Positions 10,785-22,099 of a stretch of DNA of 64,000 nucleotides are shown here, piece after piece. The notes under the pieces were generated by a model. It did not search any database and was not told where the DNA came from. It saw only the letters and a list, made by a program, of their open reading frames with translations. Every line of letters starts with the position of its first letter. The stretch's first letter is position 1. The translations under genes and the position numbers were made by a program. This stretch comes from Trichomonas vaginalis G3 (Eukaryota > Parabasalia > Trichomonadida > Trichomonadidae): positions 7,511,962 through 7,575,961 of the forward strand of contig NC_067208.1 of assembly GCF_026262505.1 (NCBI RefSeq), read 5' to 3'.

Positions 10785-11810
10785 ATGAAAACAATGAAAT
10801 TCAATCACGATTTTCAGATAACAGTATCAAAACACACATCAACTATGAATAATTTACACTTTGATCAATCACCTAATAATGTTTGGGAACTCTTTTACAA
10901 TACTCCACCTAATTCAGAACCAATTCAAGGTACAAACGTTCAAGCAAGATCAACAAAAAATGAATGCTTCTTATATAACTGTATATTCATCACCATTACA
11001 ACTAATAGTGCCATTTATTTTAATTCTTGGGAGAAAAAGTTTCTTAACTCTGATTGTTCATTTAATGACTGCAGCAGTAATACGGAAGGTGGATCTCTCT
11101 ACTTTTCCTGTGATAGTTCGATTGTCCAATACCGAACATGTGGCTACAAATCAAAAACAAACTCTCAAGAAGGACATCATTCATATGTTGAATTAGTTGG
11201 TGAATCAAATAATAAAAATTATCTTTATGAAAGTTCTTTTTATGAATGCGGAAATTTAGAAAATGATTATACAAATTATCTTTGGTATGGAAATATTGAA
11301 GTTAAATCAATCAACACAAGTTTCTGTGAAGCAGCCTGGGACTCAGGAATACTTCTAAGATATCCAAATAGTCTAAGTAATGTAACATATTCATCATTTT
11401 GTAACACAACATCAAATTATAATATTTTTAAATTAAGTTGGGGTAACTATAATTTTAATTTTTGTAATGTTTTGAATAATGAACACAAAAAATCTGATTT
11501 GGGAACATTCTATGCATGGACATCAACTGTTCATATTGAAAACTGTTCATTTCTTGGAAACACAGGATCAGGATTAGAATTTTTTCATCAATATTCTGGT
11601 TCAATTACAGTTAAAGATTCTTTCTGTGACAGAATAATAGGTAAAAAAGGATCAGTTACAACAAATAGTGTTCAAAATATATATTCTATTCATAATCTTT
11701 CACACTTTTCATCATATCTGTGTGAAACAGAGCTTCCTATTTTAGATAAAAAGCCTATGAGATCTGCTTTTGATTTATATCATCAATTTTCCTTTAGACG
11801 AAGGCGTTAA
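10785..11810 (+). CDS. Beta-helix protein copy C3, intact
   Basis: This is a 341-residue protein and the only complete promoter-bearing copy in the window. After about 45 polar residues there are roughly nine coils marked by CSFNDC (91), SFYEC (151), SFCEA (179), SFCNT (204), NFCNV (225), CSFLGN (254) and SFCDR (280), spaced about 25 residues. This is typical of a right-handed parallel beta-helix. The C-terminus ends FSFRRRR. There is no obvious signal peptide or membrane helix, so location is uncertain. Variable clusters lie at about 136-140, 160-165, 184-185, 192-193, 218-219, 244-246, 267-270 and 288-290. The start at 10,785 (MKTMKF) follows the initiator-like site. Confidence 0.75.
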   Translation: MKTMKFNHDFQITVSKHTSTMNNLHFDQSPNNVWELFYNTPPNSEPIQGTNVQARSTKNECFLYNCIFITITTNSAIYFNSWEKKFLNSDCSFNDCSSNTEGGSLYFSCDSSIVQYRTCGYKSKTNSQEGHHSYVELVGESNNKNYLYESSFYECGNLENDYTNYLWYGNIEVKSINTSFCEAAWDSGILLRYPNSLSNVTYSSFCNTTSNYNIFKLSWGNYNFNFCNVLNNEHKKSDLGTFYAWTSTVHIENCSFLGNTGSGLEFFHQYSGSITVKDSFCDRIIGKKGSVTTNSVQNIYSIHNLSHFSSYLCETELPILDKKPMRSAFDLYHQFSFRRRR

Positions 11811-11887
11811 TATTCATGATTTATGAATTTATATAATCAAAAAATTGTAATTAAAGACCATTATTAACGAAAGCATTCATCAATTGT

Positions 11888-13412
11888 TTAAGGCTCCGGT
11901 CCCACCCTCTCAATTTTAAAAGTTTTAATATCTCCACCAATATGAGTTTTTGATACTTTTATTTTAGTACATAATATCATTATGTAATACACTATAGTAT
12001 AGTATATTTAAACTGAGTATTACTATTATAGTTCATCTTATCTGAGAATTCGGTATTTTGACAAATTTCAACTTTGACCGGTAAAACTATTTATAATCAA
12101 AAAAGTCCACGACATTTTATAGCATATTAGTGATACATTATATTGTTATTAGTAAACTTGATTTACAATCTCTTCTAGATGAGTAATTTGTTTTTTTGAA
12201 AAAATCTGACAAATCACTTTTTGACAGAATCTAGATATTTTTGATTTGTGAAAGTTTTAATAATATGATAAGGTTTATATATGCTATCATAATATAATAA
12301 AATCATATAATGTTACATTATCGCTATATATGTCGAATATTAAAAATTGTATATTAACATTTTTTGTCATATCTTGATAATAAAGAAAAAACTCTCAGTT
12401 CCCCTTCGACAAATTGTTAGAATGCAACTAAAGTTTATTTTGATATAGTGAGTTTGCTTCTAAAAAAATATATGAAAGAAGAATTAGATTTGCAAGACCC
12501 CTATAAAAAACGATTTTTGCGTCGAGAATAACTTCATGCACGATTAATTGATATGATAATAAAAATCATATATGATAATTACTTAATATAGGCAACAATA
12601 TTGTATTAATCACTTTTTGTCAAAACGGTTTTTCGATAATTGAGTATTCAATTTTCCAAAAATCCATTCAATAATTTGATTTATAATTCAACGTATAAGA
12701 AAAAACTCTCAGTTCCCCTTCGACAATTTGTAAAGAAAATTATATAGTTTCTGTCGACACTATTTGTATATTCTACCTTCTTCGGTATTTCGAAGAATTA
12801 GGTTTGCAAATTTGATATTTTTGATGTATTTTTTCAAATTGAGAGTATTTTTGACGATAGAAGTAGGTGTTTTTTGAATTACAATTTTATATTGATGTGC
12901 ATGATAAAAATTTGAACTTATATTATGGTGACATACTATAAGTCATAATGTATTAATATACAAAAGATATTATCAAAAAAATTCCTTTCCAATATGTATA
13001 AACAAATCGATTTTTTAAATTAAATTTAAACCTTAAACTCAATATATTAAAAAGTGACATTATTTTAATTAGAAGTACAAAAATCCATAGTCATAGAATT
13101 ATCAAATGATTGAAAATTGTTATAATTGGGCACATTATACTCATTTATGAATTTACTATACTATATACTTTGCAAATTTAAAAATCCAAATTTTCAATTT
13201 TTAAAATATCATTATTTATCATATATCAAATAGTAAAGTTAGTATATATCATGTTTAAAACGATAATATAGTCAAATTCGAAAATTTTTAAAATAGATAA
13301 TATTTAATTTTTACAAAATATTGGTATATGTGCAATCTATTGGTATATTTTTACTCCTTATTAGACACTCGTCCTAACTATATGCAGTAATCATGCAGGA
13401 CCGGAGCCTTAA
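11888..13412. mobile_element. 1.5-kb TTAA-flanked non-autonomous element, copy 2
   Basis: TTAA-GGCTCCGGTCC ... GGACCGGAGCC-TTAA. The flanks joined without the element give exactly the empty site at 829-832, which confirms the TTAA (or TA) duplication. No coding frame is present. The internal C-rich motif near 12,396 and 12,706 is kept. Confidence 0.85.
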
Positions 13413-13828
13413 TATCAATTGAAATATGAAAAACTTTATATTCAAAAGATGATGCGGCTTGATTTCTCAATTTAATTTTCAAAGAGTTCGTATTTGTTAC
13501 AGTGAATTTAAATAATTAGTACTGATATAGTAATGCAATAATATCGGGAACATGGCTCTTAATTTCGAAATAGGTTTTCTTTGTAAGGCATCTAAGTATT
13601 AACAAACTGATATTTCAATAAAGAGTTCAATATTATAATAGAAATTTGCTATGACAGAAAGAATAAAACTATAGCAAAAAGAATTATTGTTATTTCGATG
13701 ATATTTTGTAATATTCTTCGTTTACAAATGATTGGACATTGTATCTTGGGGAGATGTTGGATAATAAATTTAACGATTTCTTATTCAATTCTATTATATC
13801 ATTGTTATCTTGAAGTGGAAAATTTTTC
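13413..13828. other. AT-rich spacer
   Basis: Same as 833-1,248. I see no gene or regulatory site that I can support. Confidence 0.6.
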
Positions 13829-13956
13829 TTAAGAGTGCACTTACACCTGTATTACATGTCCTTCGATTCAGATGTTTAAGGTTAATTTTCAATGACACTT
13901 CACGCCATTTGTCAGAAATTTGAATTAAAGTCAGATACGCGTAAGTGCACCCTTAA
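13829..13956. mobile_element. 128-bp TTAA-flanked MITE, copy 2
   Basis: Identical in layout to 1,249-1,376, with TTAA at both ends and GTGCACTTAC-type inverted ends. Confidence 0.7.
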
Positions 13957-13969
13957 GAACATTTGTCAT

Positions 13970-14220
13970 TACAAGTATAAGTAAAGACACTCAAGATGCA
14001 TTTTTGTCATTCAATAATCTATTCTCTCGCTATTGCAAACAATTTCAAATGTCGCATTCAATTTCTGTGTAATACAATATCATTCACTAGGATCAGTTTA
14101 TTCATAACTTTACTCACTTTTCAACATATTTCTGTAAAGCAGGATAAATATGCTTCCAATACGTAACATCATTTATCATTTTCCTTTAGACAAGTGCGTT
14201 AATTTTTCAAGGATTTATTA
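13970..14220 (+). pseudogene. Old remnant of a beta-helix gene 3' end, copy 2
   Basis: Duplicate of 1,390-1,640. Resemblance to the beta-helix 3' end is at DNA level only. Confidence 0.4.
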
Positions 14221-14277
14221 TTATCGTTTTTTATTATTAAAAATAATTTTTTTACAAACAAAAAAAAATAAAAAAAC

Positions 14278-14946
14278 TCATTTATTTAAAAGAAGATTAA
14301 TAGTATCTTCGTTCTTTGTCTGGAGTGCGACATCTTTAGCTGTGTGTCCTTCGCTGTCAACAACACTCAAATCGAGATCTTCACGAGAAAGGAGAACTTT
14401 GACAACTTCGATTTTTTCGTTTTCAATAGCGTTGAAAATAGGAGTTCGCTTCATCAAGTTCTGACGGTTGACATCGACATTTTCGTGTTGAAGCAACTCT
14501 TCGACGAAACTAGTTGAGCCGCATTTAGCGGCAACATGGAGAGGTGTCCACTGGATTGAGTCGACGCAGTTCAAGTCAACGTCATCTCGATCGGCGAAAA
14601 GACGGATTAAGTCTGAGAAATCATTAGATGCAGCGATGTGAAGAGGTGTGAAACTAGAATCATCAGGAAGTTGTGGATTGACATCTTTGTCGTTCAGAAG
14701 ACACTCAACGCACTGTTTGTGGTGGAGAAGAACTGCGTAATGAAGAGCACTGCGATTCTTCTTGTCGACGATGTTCTTCTCGATGCCTGGAAAACTCAAG
14801 AGAAGTTCTAAAGCTTCGAAATGTCCGTCACGAGCTACCCGGATCAATGCTGTACGTGATGAGTTGTTAGTGGCATTGACATCAATGGATGGATCAGAAA
14901 GAAGAAGTCGCAGAACACGTGTGTGACCATTAATTGCTCTCAACAT
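14278..14946 (-). CDS. Ankyrin-repeat protein, 222 residues
   Basis: The protein is almost entirely ankyrin repeats of 33-36 residues: VLRLLLSDPSIDVNATN, TALIRVARDGHFEALELLL, SALHYAVLLHHKQCVECLL, TPLHIAASNDFSDLIRLF, TPLHVAAKCGSTSFVEELL, TPIFNAIENEKIEVVKVLL, and a final HTAKDVALQTKNEDTINLLL. Ankyrin repeats bind other proteins; the partner is unknown. Small ankyrin proteins form one of the largest trichomonad families. The gene is far richer in G and C than its surroundings and its copies are nearly identical, so it looks recently spread or under selection. Compared with the copies at 22,307 and 37,948 it has V for A in the second repeat and T for I near the end. Confidence 0.8.
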   Translation of the reverse strand: MLRAINGHTRVLRLLLSDPSIDVNATNNSSRTALIRVARDGHFEALELLLSFPGIEKNIVDKKNRSALHYAVLLHHKQCVECLLNDKDVNPQLPDDSSFTPLHIAASNDFSDLIRLFADRDDVDLNCVDSIQWTPLHVAAKCGSTSFVEELLQHENVDVNRQNLMKRTPIFNAIENEKIEVVKVLLSREDLDLSVVDSEGHTAKDVALQTKNEDTINLLLNK

Positions 14947-15029
14947 AACACTTTAATTGTCAACATCTTCTTACAATTAAAGAATTCTGTAACAAATTCA
15001 ATTTATTTGATTTATCAGATACTAATGTT

Positions 15030-15236
15030 TTAAAAAAGCATATTGTTTTGATCAATTTCATCTAATTCAATATTGCATTCTATTACTGCTACTAAACAAT
15101 TCATTGTTTCGGCATATTCCATACAATTCGTATTTGTCAAAAAATTAAACATCAAATCCCAAATAGGATATAAATGATTTTTGTAGATACTAATTCTCGA
15201 AATTAATGTAGAGATGTTGGATATAAGACTAGTCAT
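15030..15236 (-). CDS. 68-codon frame upstream of the ankyrin gene
   Basis: The frame encodes a helical, leucine/isoleucine-rich peptide (YKNHLYPIWDLMFNF, then MEYAETMNCLVAVIECNIEL). Trichomonad ankyrin proteins often carry an all-helical N-terminal segment before the repeats, and this sits 83 bases upstream on the same strand. It could be the separated N-terminal part of an ancestral longer ankyrin protein. The intervening bases hold stops in this frame, and no consensus trichomonad intron ending (ACTAACACACAG) is seen. Function unknown. Confidence 0.4.
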   Translation of the reverse strand: MTSLISNISTLISRISIYKNHLYPIWDLMFNFLTNTNCMEYAETMNCLVAVIECNIELDEIDQNNMLF

Positions 15237-15239
15237 ATA

Positions 15240-16289
15240 TTAAGGGTGCACACGAGAGGATCATGTAAACTTCAGAATTTAGAACCTTATTTTTAGGCAT
15301 TATCTTGGCTACCTATTTAGGCTCGAAAAGCAAAAAATATCAAAAAATACAACTTGACTCCATTATGACCCTTTCATGGAGGTAGTTTTTATCCGCTAGT
15401 ATTTTCCCTTTGAATCTCTTTACAATTCGAAATCAAATTCAAAACTCAGTAGAAGAAAGGAAGAATCGACTTACTACGGTTGTAATACGAATAAATACAT
15501 ATATTTAATTATTTTTATTTACATAATAATTGTTTGAAGCTCATATTCCATCAAATTTTTAAATAAAAACATTAAAATGTTGAAAATGTTCATATATTTT
15601 AATAGGGTTTTGGCACTTTATTGAGGAATTACTACATACATAGTCGAACTGAACTTGATATTTTGAAATTTAAATTATTTATCAAAATTAAAATTTAACT
15701 TGAAATTTATAATTATTTAGTCATATTTTGCATAATTCTAAGTAGATTTTGTAAAAAATCAAGAAAGAAAAATTTTAACGTGCTTTATTTTTTCTTTTTT
15801 ATAATAATACATATTATTATATAATTAACATATTCATAATGTTTCACCCTTTCAAAAATATAATCCTCCTCCTCTCAAATAAACGTACATACGGGTGGCC
15901 TCTTTTTTCAAAAAATTAAAATTTGAAATTTTGGGCTCAAATATTAGAGATTTTTTCAAACTTCAACGATATATGTTGTCTATATCAGACCTCCTTTCTT
16001 TTTGATACTTAACATTGTTCCTAAATCTTAGCCGTTAAGGCTGTTCTGAAAATATTTTTTTTTCGAAAAAATTCGAAAAAAAATTCTTAAAATTCAAAAA
16101 TCCCTTAATTCCTGAGGATTTTGGAAAAAAGTTTTTACATGAACATGTGTATATTATATGAAGTATATTGATAAGGTAAAAATCAAATTTTATTGCATAT
16201 TCATCGAGAAAATAAACTAACGAATCCCTCAAAATTGAGAGGGTAATCCTCCTCCTCTCAAATAAACGTACATACGGGTGCACCCTTAA
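15240..16289. mobile_element. 1.05-kb TTAA-flanked non-autonomous element
   Basis: The ends are TTAA-GGGTGCACACGAGAGG and a right end whose reverse complement reads TTAA-GGGTGCACCCG. The motif CGTACATACGGGTG occurs near 15,885 and again at the right end (16,268), so the element contains an internal 400-base piece with the same end. No credible coding frame is present. The termini match the 128-bp MITE and resemble the 3.2-kb element, so one transposase probably mobilised all three. Confidence 0.75.
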
Positions 16290-16299
16290 GTATATCAAT

Positions 16300-16905
16300 A
16301 ATGTTTTTTTAGTTTACATATTATTGATATTTGTATCATGCTGAAATGTGAGATCAATTCGATTGTATCATCGCTTATCTTGATGTGGTAAATTTTTGTC
16401 ATTTCAACTATAAATGGAATAATTATAGGTTCAAAACGAACAGTGTAAATGTCGTCGAACATTTCAATGCATACGAATTTGAAATCAATATGTGTATCTT
16501 CTACAAGGTACTGATCAATGTATGATTTAAATTTTTAGAAAATTATCTCTGTTTTAGTTTAATAAAATAATATTGCGCGGTGAATTTGTATCTCAAAATT
16601 ATGTAACTGTATCGGTAACAACTTCAAATGTCTTATTGACAAGATTTGTAAAAAAAAATCAAAAATATACTTGAGATCATATAAATGTGCTCTTCTCTTT
16701 ATAACGTAAGAATTGATCAAAGATAACATGTGTACTACTGATTGATTTTGGAGGATTGCTATGATTAGAGACGATTTGATTAAATAATTCAATGAAAAAT
16801 GGACTATTTGATTCATCAATTAGGAGATTCGATTGTTTGTATTCGATTGCACTTCTGCATTTGGTGAATTAGTTGTATCGTAAATCAAGGAAAGTTAATC
16901 ATCTG
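16300..16905 (-). pseudogene. Decayed coding block of unknown family, copy 3
   Basis: Same as 2,600-3,110 and 9,160-9,775. Antisense protein-like stretches are interrupted by stops. Confidence 0.4.
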
Positions 16906-17854
16906 CTGTGATACTCTTAAAAAATTAAAAGAACGAATTTTTTTTCTAAATACAATTAATGGCATCAGATGATTAGATTACTTTTTTAGAAATCATCAAT
17001 CAAATTTGGCATATTTTTGAAAGAATATCTAAAGACAAGACACCCAATAAGAGTTTTTGTGCATACGGTTCTCGGGCGCCTATGTCACATTCACAAAGGA
17101 CTCCGTCTTTATTAGCAAACTCAGAAGAAATGTTTAACCAAAAGAAAAATTATTTCATCAAGACTAATAAATGTTTTAAAAAAGCAAATCACATCATTAA
17201 CATATCAGTTTTAATTACAAAACTCAACGATACATAACAAATTTCTTCGAAATTTAAATTCTCATTAAAAAATTCTTTTGATACAAATTAAATAGCTACA
17301 TATTCGATTTTCCCATTGATACGAACTTATTGTTTTCATTCAAGATTTACAAGAAATCAAATACTTATTTCACAACAACAAATATCTATTTTTACTCAAA
17401 CACGAGCATGTATTTACTAATAAATTCATGTTTTTACATCATTACATTTGACAATACTATCAAAACAACCCCAAAATCAAACTAATTTTCGATATTCTTT
17501 ATTCAGACCAGAGAATTCATATAAATCATCGATTACTCAAATTTAAGTATTCATTTAATGTAATAATTGTTAGATATTAGGCGTTTTATATAAAGATTCT
17601 CCCTATTTCAAATTTTCAAGCGAATTAAGTCGATATTTCATACATTTTATAATATACAAATCATGTGTAAGTACAATAGCTTTAATTATTTACAATATTG
17701 ATCATTTTATTACGAAATCCAAAAATTTAATCAGCAAAATCGATGTTTTTATATAAGATTAGAATGATTTACATCATTGTTTCCATGCACTAGCTGTTAA
17801 AATGCTGATGACAGCTAAAAGAATCAAAATTTCATAACTTGAATATAAGATTCA
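16906..17854. other. AT-rich spacer upstream of beta-helix C4
   Basis: Third copy of the spacer before the palindrome. No gene is supported. Confidence 0.5.
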
Positions 17855-17913
17855 AATGAATCGGCATTATTTGACATTTACATCATTGAAATGTCAAATA
17901 ATGCCGATTCATT
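17855..17913. repeat. Perfect palindrome upstream of beta-helix C4
   Basis: Identical 25-base arms and 9-base loop as before C2 and C3. The initiator-like TTCATT closes the right arm. Confidence 0.9.
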
Positions 17914-17919
17914 TTTTTG

Positions 17920-18946
17920 ATGAAAACAATGAAATTCAATCACGATTTTCAGATAACAGTATCAAAACACACATCAACTATGAATAATTTACACTTTGAT
18001 CAATCACCTAATAATGTTTGGGAACTCTTTTACAATACTCCACCTAATTCAGAACCAATTCAAGGTACAAACGTTCAAGCAAGATCAACAAAAAATGAAT
18101 GCTTCTTATATAACTGTATATTCATCACCATTACAACTAATAGTGCCATTTATTTTAATTCTTGGGAGAAAAAGTTTCTTAACTCTGATTGTTCATTTAA
18201 TGACTGCAGCAGTAATACGGAAGGTGGATCTCTCTACTTTTCCTGTGATAGTTCGATTGTCCAATACCGAACATGTGGCTACAAATCAAAAACAAACTCT
18301 CAAGAAGGACATCATTCATATGTTGAATTAGTTGGTGAATCAAATAATAAAAATTATCTTTATGAAAGTTCTTTTTATGAATGCGGAAATTTAGAAAAAT
18401 TTTCTACAAATTATCTTTGGTATGGAAATATTGAAGTTAAATCAATCAACACAAGTTTCTGTGAAGCAGCCTGGGACTCAGGAATACTTCTAAGATATCC
18501 AAATAGTCTAAGTAATGTAACATATTCATCATTTTATAACACAACATCAAATTATAATATTTTTAAATTAAGTTGGGGTAACTATAATTTTAATTTTTGT
18601 AATGTTTTGAATAATGAACACAAAAAATCTGATTTGGGAACATTCTATGCATGGACATCAACTGTTCATATTGAAAACTGTTCATTTCTTGGAAACACAG
18701 GATCAGGATTAGAATTTTTTCATCAATATTCTGGTTCAATTACAGTTAAAGATTCTTTCTGTGACAGAATAATAGGTAAAAAAAGGATCAGTTACAACAA
18801 ATAATGTTCAAAATATATATTCTATTCATAATCTTTCACACTTTTCATCATATCTGTGTGAAACAGAGCTTCCTATTTTAGATAAAAAGCCTATGAGATC
18901 TGCTTTTGATTTATATCATCAATTTTCCTTTAGACGAAGGCGTTAA
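17920..18946 (+). pseudogene. Beta-helix copy C4, one-base frameshift near the end
   Basis: This is the tandem copy of C3, about 7.1 kb downstream and nearly identical over the whole unit. An extra A in the run near 18,780 shifts the frame, replacing the last 50 or so residues. As it lies in a homopolymer it may be a sequencing error. The most striking difference from C3 is a block of three codons near 18,396-18,405, which reads EKFSTN where C3 has ENDYTN. A second change turns a coil cysteine to tyrosine (SSFYNT). Confidence 0.75.
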
Positions 18947-19023
18947 TATTCATGATTTATGAATTTATATAATCAAAAAATTGTAATTAAAGACCATTAT
19001 TAACGAAAGCATTCATCAATTGT

Positions 19024-20533
19024 TTAAGGCTCCGGTCCCACCCTCTCAATTTTAAAAGTTTTAATATCTCCACCAATATGAGTTTTTGATACTTTTATTT
19101 TAGTACATAATATCATTATGTAATACACTATAGTATAGTATATTTAAACTGAGTATTACTATTATAGTTCATCTTATCTGAGAATTCGGTATTTTGACAA
19201 ATTTCAACTTTGACCGGTAAAACTATTTATAATCAAAAAAGTCCACGACATTTTATAGCATATTAGTGATACATTATATTGTTATTAGTAAACTTGATTT
19301 ACAATCTCTTCTAGATGAGTAATTTGTTTTTTTGAAAAAATCTGACAAATCACTTTTTGACAGAATCTAGATATTTTTGATTTGTGAAAGTTTTAATAAT
19401 ATGATAAGGTTTATATATGCTATCATAATATAATAAAATCATATAATGTTACATTATCGCTATATATGTCGAATATTAAAAATTGTATATTAACATTTTT
19501 TGTCATATCTTGATAATAAAGAAAAAACTCTCAGTTCCCCTTCGACAAATTGTTAGAATGCAACTAAAGTTTATTTTGATATAGTGAGTTTGCTTCTAAA
19601 AAAATATATGAAAGAAGAATTAGATTTGCAAGACCCCTATAAAAAACGATTTTTGCGTCGAGAATAACTTCATGCACGATTAATTGATATGATAATAAAA
19701 ATCATATATGATAATTACTTAATATAGGCAACAATATTGTATTAATCACTTTTTGTCAAAACGGTTTTTCGATAATTGAGTATTCAATTTTCCAAAAATC
19801 CATTCAATAATTTGATTTATAATTCAACGTATAAGAAAAAACTCTCAGTTCCCCTTCGACAATTTGTAAAGAAAATTATATAGTTTCTGTCGACACTATT
19901 TGTATATTCTACCTTCTTCGGTATTTCGAAGAATTAGGTTTGCAAATTTGATATTTTTGATGTATTTTTTCAAATTGAGAGTATTTTTGACGATAGAAGT
20001 AGGTGTTTTTTGAATTACAATTTTATATTGATGTGCATGATAAAAATTTGAACTTATATTATGGTGACATACTATAAGTCATAATGTATTAATATACAAA
20101 AGATATTATCAAAAAAATTCCTTTCCAATATGTATAAACAAATCGATTTTTTAAATTAAATTTAAACCTTAAACTCAATATATTAAAAAGTGACATTATT
20201 TTAATTAGAAGTACAAAAATCCATAGTCATAGAATTATCAAATGATTGAAAATTGTTATAATTGGGCACATTATACTCATTTATGAATTTACTATACTAT
20301 ATACTTTGCAAATTTAAAAATCCAAATTTTCAATTTTTAAAATATCATTATTTATCATATATCAAATAGTAAAGTTAGTATATATCATGTTTAAAACGAT
20401 AATATAGTCAAATTCGAAAATTTTTTAAAAAATTTTTACAAAATATTGGTATATGTGCAATCTATATATTTTTACTCCTTATTAGACACTCGTCCTAACT
20501 ATATGCAGTAATCATGCAGGACCGGAGCCTTAA
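19024..20533. mobile_element. 1.5-kb TTAA-flanked non-autonomous element, copy 3
   Basis: Same ends and content as 11,888-13,412, with a few small deletions near its right end around 20,420-20,470. It was duplicated together with C4 rather than inserted afresh, because site and flanks are the same. Confidence 0.85.
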
Positions 20534-21317
20534 TATCAATTGAAATATGAAAAACTTTATATTCAAAAGATGATGCGGCTTGATTTCTCAATTTAATTTT
20601 CAAAGAGTTCGTATTTGTTACAGTGATTTAAATAATTAGTACTGATATAGTAATGCAATAATATCGGGAACATGGCTCTTAATTTCGAAATAGGTTTTCT
20701 TTGTAAGGCATATTAAAAACAAAATAAGAGTTCAATATTATAATAGAAATTTGCTATGACAGAAAGAATAAAACTATAGCAAAAAGAATTATTGTTATTT
20801 CGATGATATTTTGTAATATTCTTCGTTTACAAATGATTGGACATTGTATCTTGGGAGATGTTGGATAATAAATTTAACGATTTCTTATTCAATTCTATTA
20901 TATCATTGTTATCTTGAAGTGGAAAATTTTTCTTAAGAGTGCACTTACACCTGATGTCCTTCGATTCAGATGTTTAAGGTAATTTTCAATGACTTCACGC
21001 CATTTGTCAGAATTAAAGTCAGATACGCAGTGCTTAAGAACATTTGTCATTACATTAAAGACACTCAAGATGCATTTTTGTCATTCAATCTATTCTCTCG
21101 CTATTAAATTTCCGCATTCAATTTCTGTAATATCATTCACTAGGATCAGTAACTTTACTCACTTTTCAACATATTTCTGTAAAGCAGAATAAATATGCTT
21201 CCAATACGTAACATCATTTATCATTTTCCTTTAGTGCGTTAATTTTTCAAGGATTTATTATTATCGTTTTTTATTATTAAAAATAATTTTTTTACAAACA
21301 AAAAAAAATAAAAAAAC
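20534..21317. other. Spacer with many small deletions next to the gap
   Basis: This corresponds to 13,413-14,277 but has lost a base or several bases at many places, including parts of the 128-bp MITE (about 20,935-21,030) and the old beta-helix remnant (21,060-21,245). Other copies agree with one another, so the losses are local to this unit. Low-quality consensus near the assembly gap is the likeliest cause. A 67-codon frame at 20,989 arises only from these losses. Confidence 0.5.
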
Positions 21318-21780
21318 TCATTTATTTAAAAGAAGATTAATAATATCTTCGTTCTTTGTCTGGAGTGCGACATCTTTAGCTGTGTGTCCTTCGCTGTCAA
21401 CAACACTCAAATCGAGATCTTCACGAGAAAGGAGAACTTTGACAACTTCGATTTTTTCGTTTTCAATAGCGTTGAAAATAGGAGTTCGCTTCATCAAGTT
21501 CTGACGGTTGACATCGACATTTTCGTGTTGAAGCAACTCTTCGACGAAACTAGTTGAGCCGCATTTAGCGGCAACATGGAGAGGTGTCCACTGGATTGAG
21601 TCGACGCAGTTCAAGTCAACGTCATCTCGATCGGCGAAAAGACGGATTAAGTCTGAGAAATCATTAGATGCAGCGATGTGAAGAGGTGTGAAACTAGAAT
21701 CATCAGGAAGTTGTGGATTGACATCTTTGTCGTTCAGAAGACACTCAACGCACTGTTTGTGGTGGAGAAGAACTGCGTAA
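21318..21780 (-). pseudogene. Ankyrin gene copy cut at an inversion junction
   Basis: The last 154 codons match the intact ankyrin genes. At 21,780 the gene stops abruptly inside the third repeat (HYAV) and is joined to an opposite-strand piece of the same gene. No start codon is present. Confidence 0.7.
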
Positions 21781-21988
21781 TGATATTGTTGAGATTCAAT
21801 TAATGGTCACCACATGTGTTCTGCGACTTCTTCTTTCGATCCATCCATTGATGTCAATGCCACTAACAACTCATCACGTACAGCATTGATCGGGTAGCTC
21901 GTGACGGACATTTCGAAGCTTTAGAACTTCTCTTGAGTTTTCCAGGCATCGAGAAGAAATCGTCGACAAGAAGAATCGCATGCTCTTG
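21781..21988 (+). pseudogene. Inverted 5' fragment of the ankyrin gene
   Basis: This contains the first part of the ankyrin gene (GTCAATGCCACTAACAACTC region) on the plus strand, with several small losses, ending at the N run. Together with the preceding fragment it forms a head-to-head fold within one gene, as expected of a mis-joined read end or a true inverted-duplication breakpoint. Confidence 0.65.
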
Positions 21989-22088
21989 NNNNNNNNNNNN
22001 NNNNNNNNNNNNNNNNNNNNNNNNNNNNNNNNNNNNNNNNNNNNNNNNNNNNNNNNNNNNNNNNNNNNNNNNNNNNNNNNNNNNNNNN
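21989..22088. other. Assembly gap of 100 N
   Basis: A gap of exactly 100 N is a standard placeholder for unknown length. It lies between inverted copies of the ankyrin locus, so the relative orientation and distance of the two halves are not proven by this sequence. Confidence 0.95.
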
Positions 22089-22099
22089 TTTGGGAATTT

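Noticed and set aside
14150-14464. 104-codon frame opposite the ankyrin gene
   Set aside because: Antisense to well-supported ankyrin repeats; ends within them.
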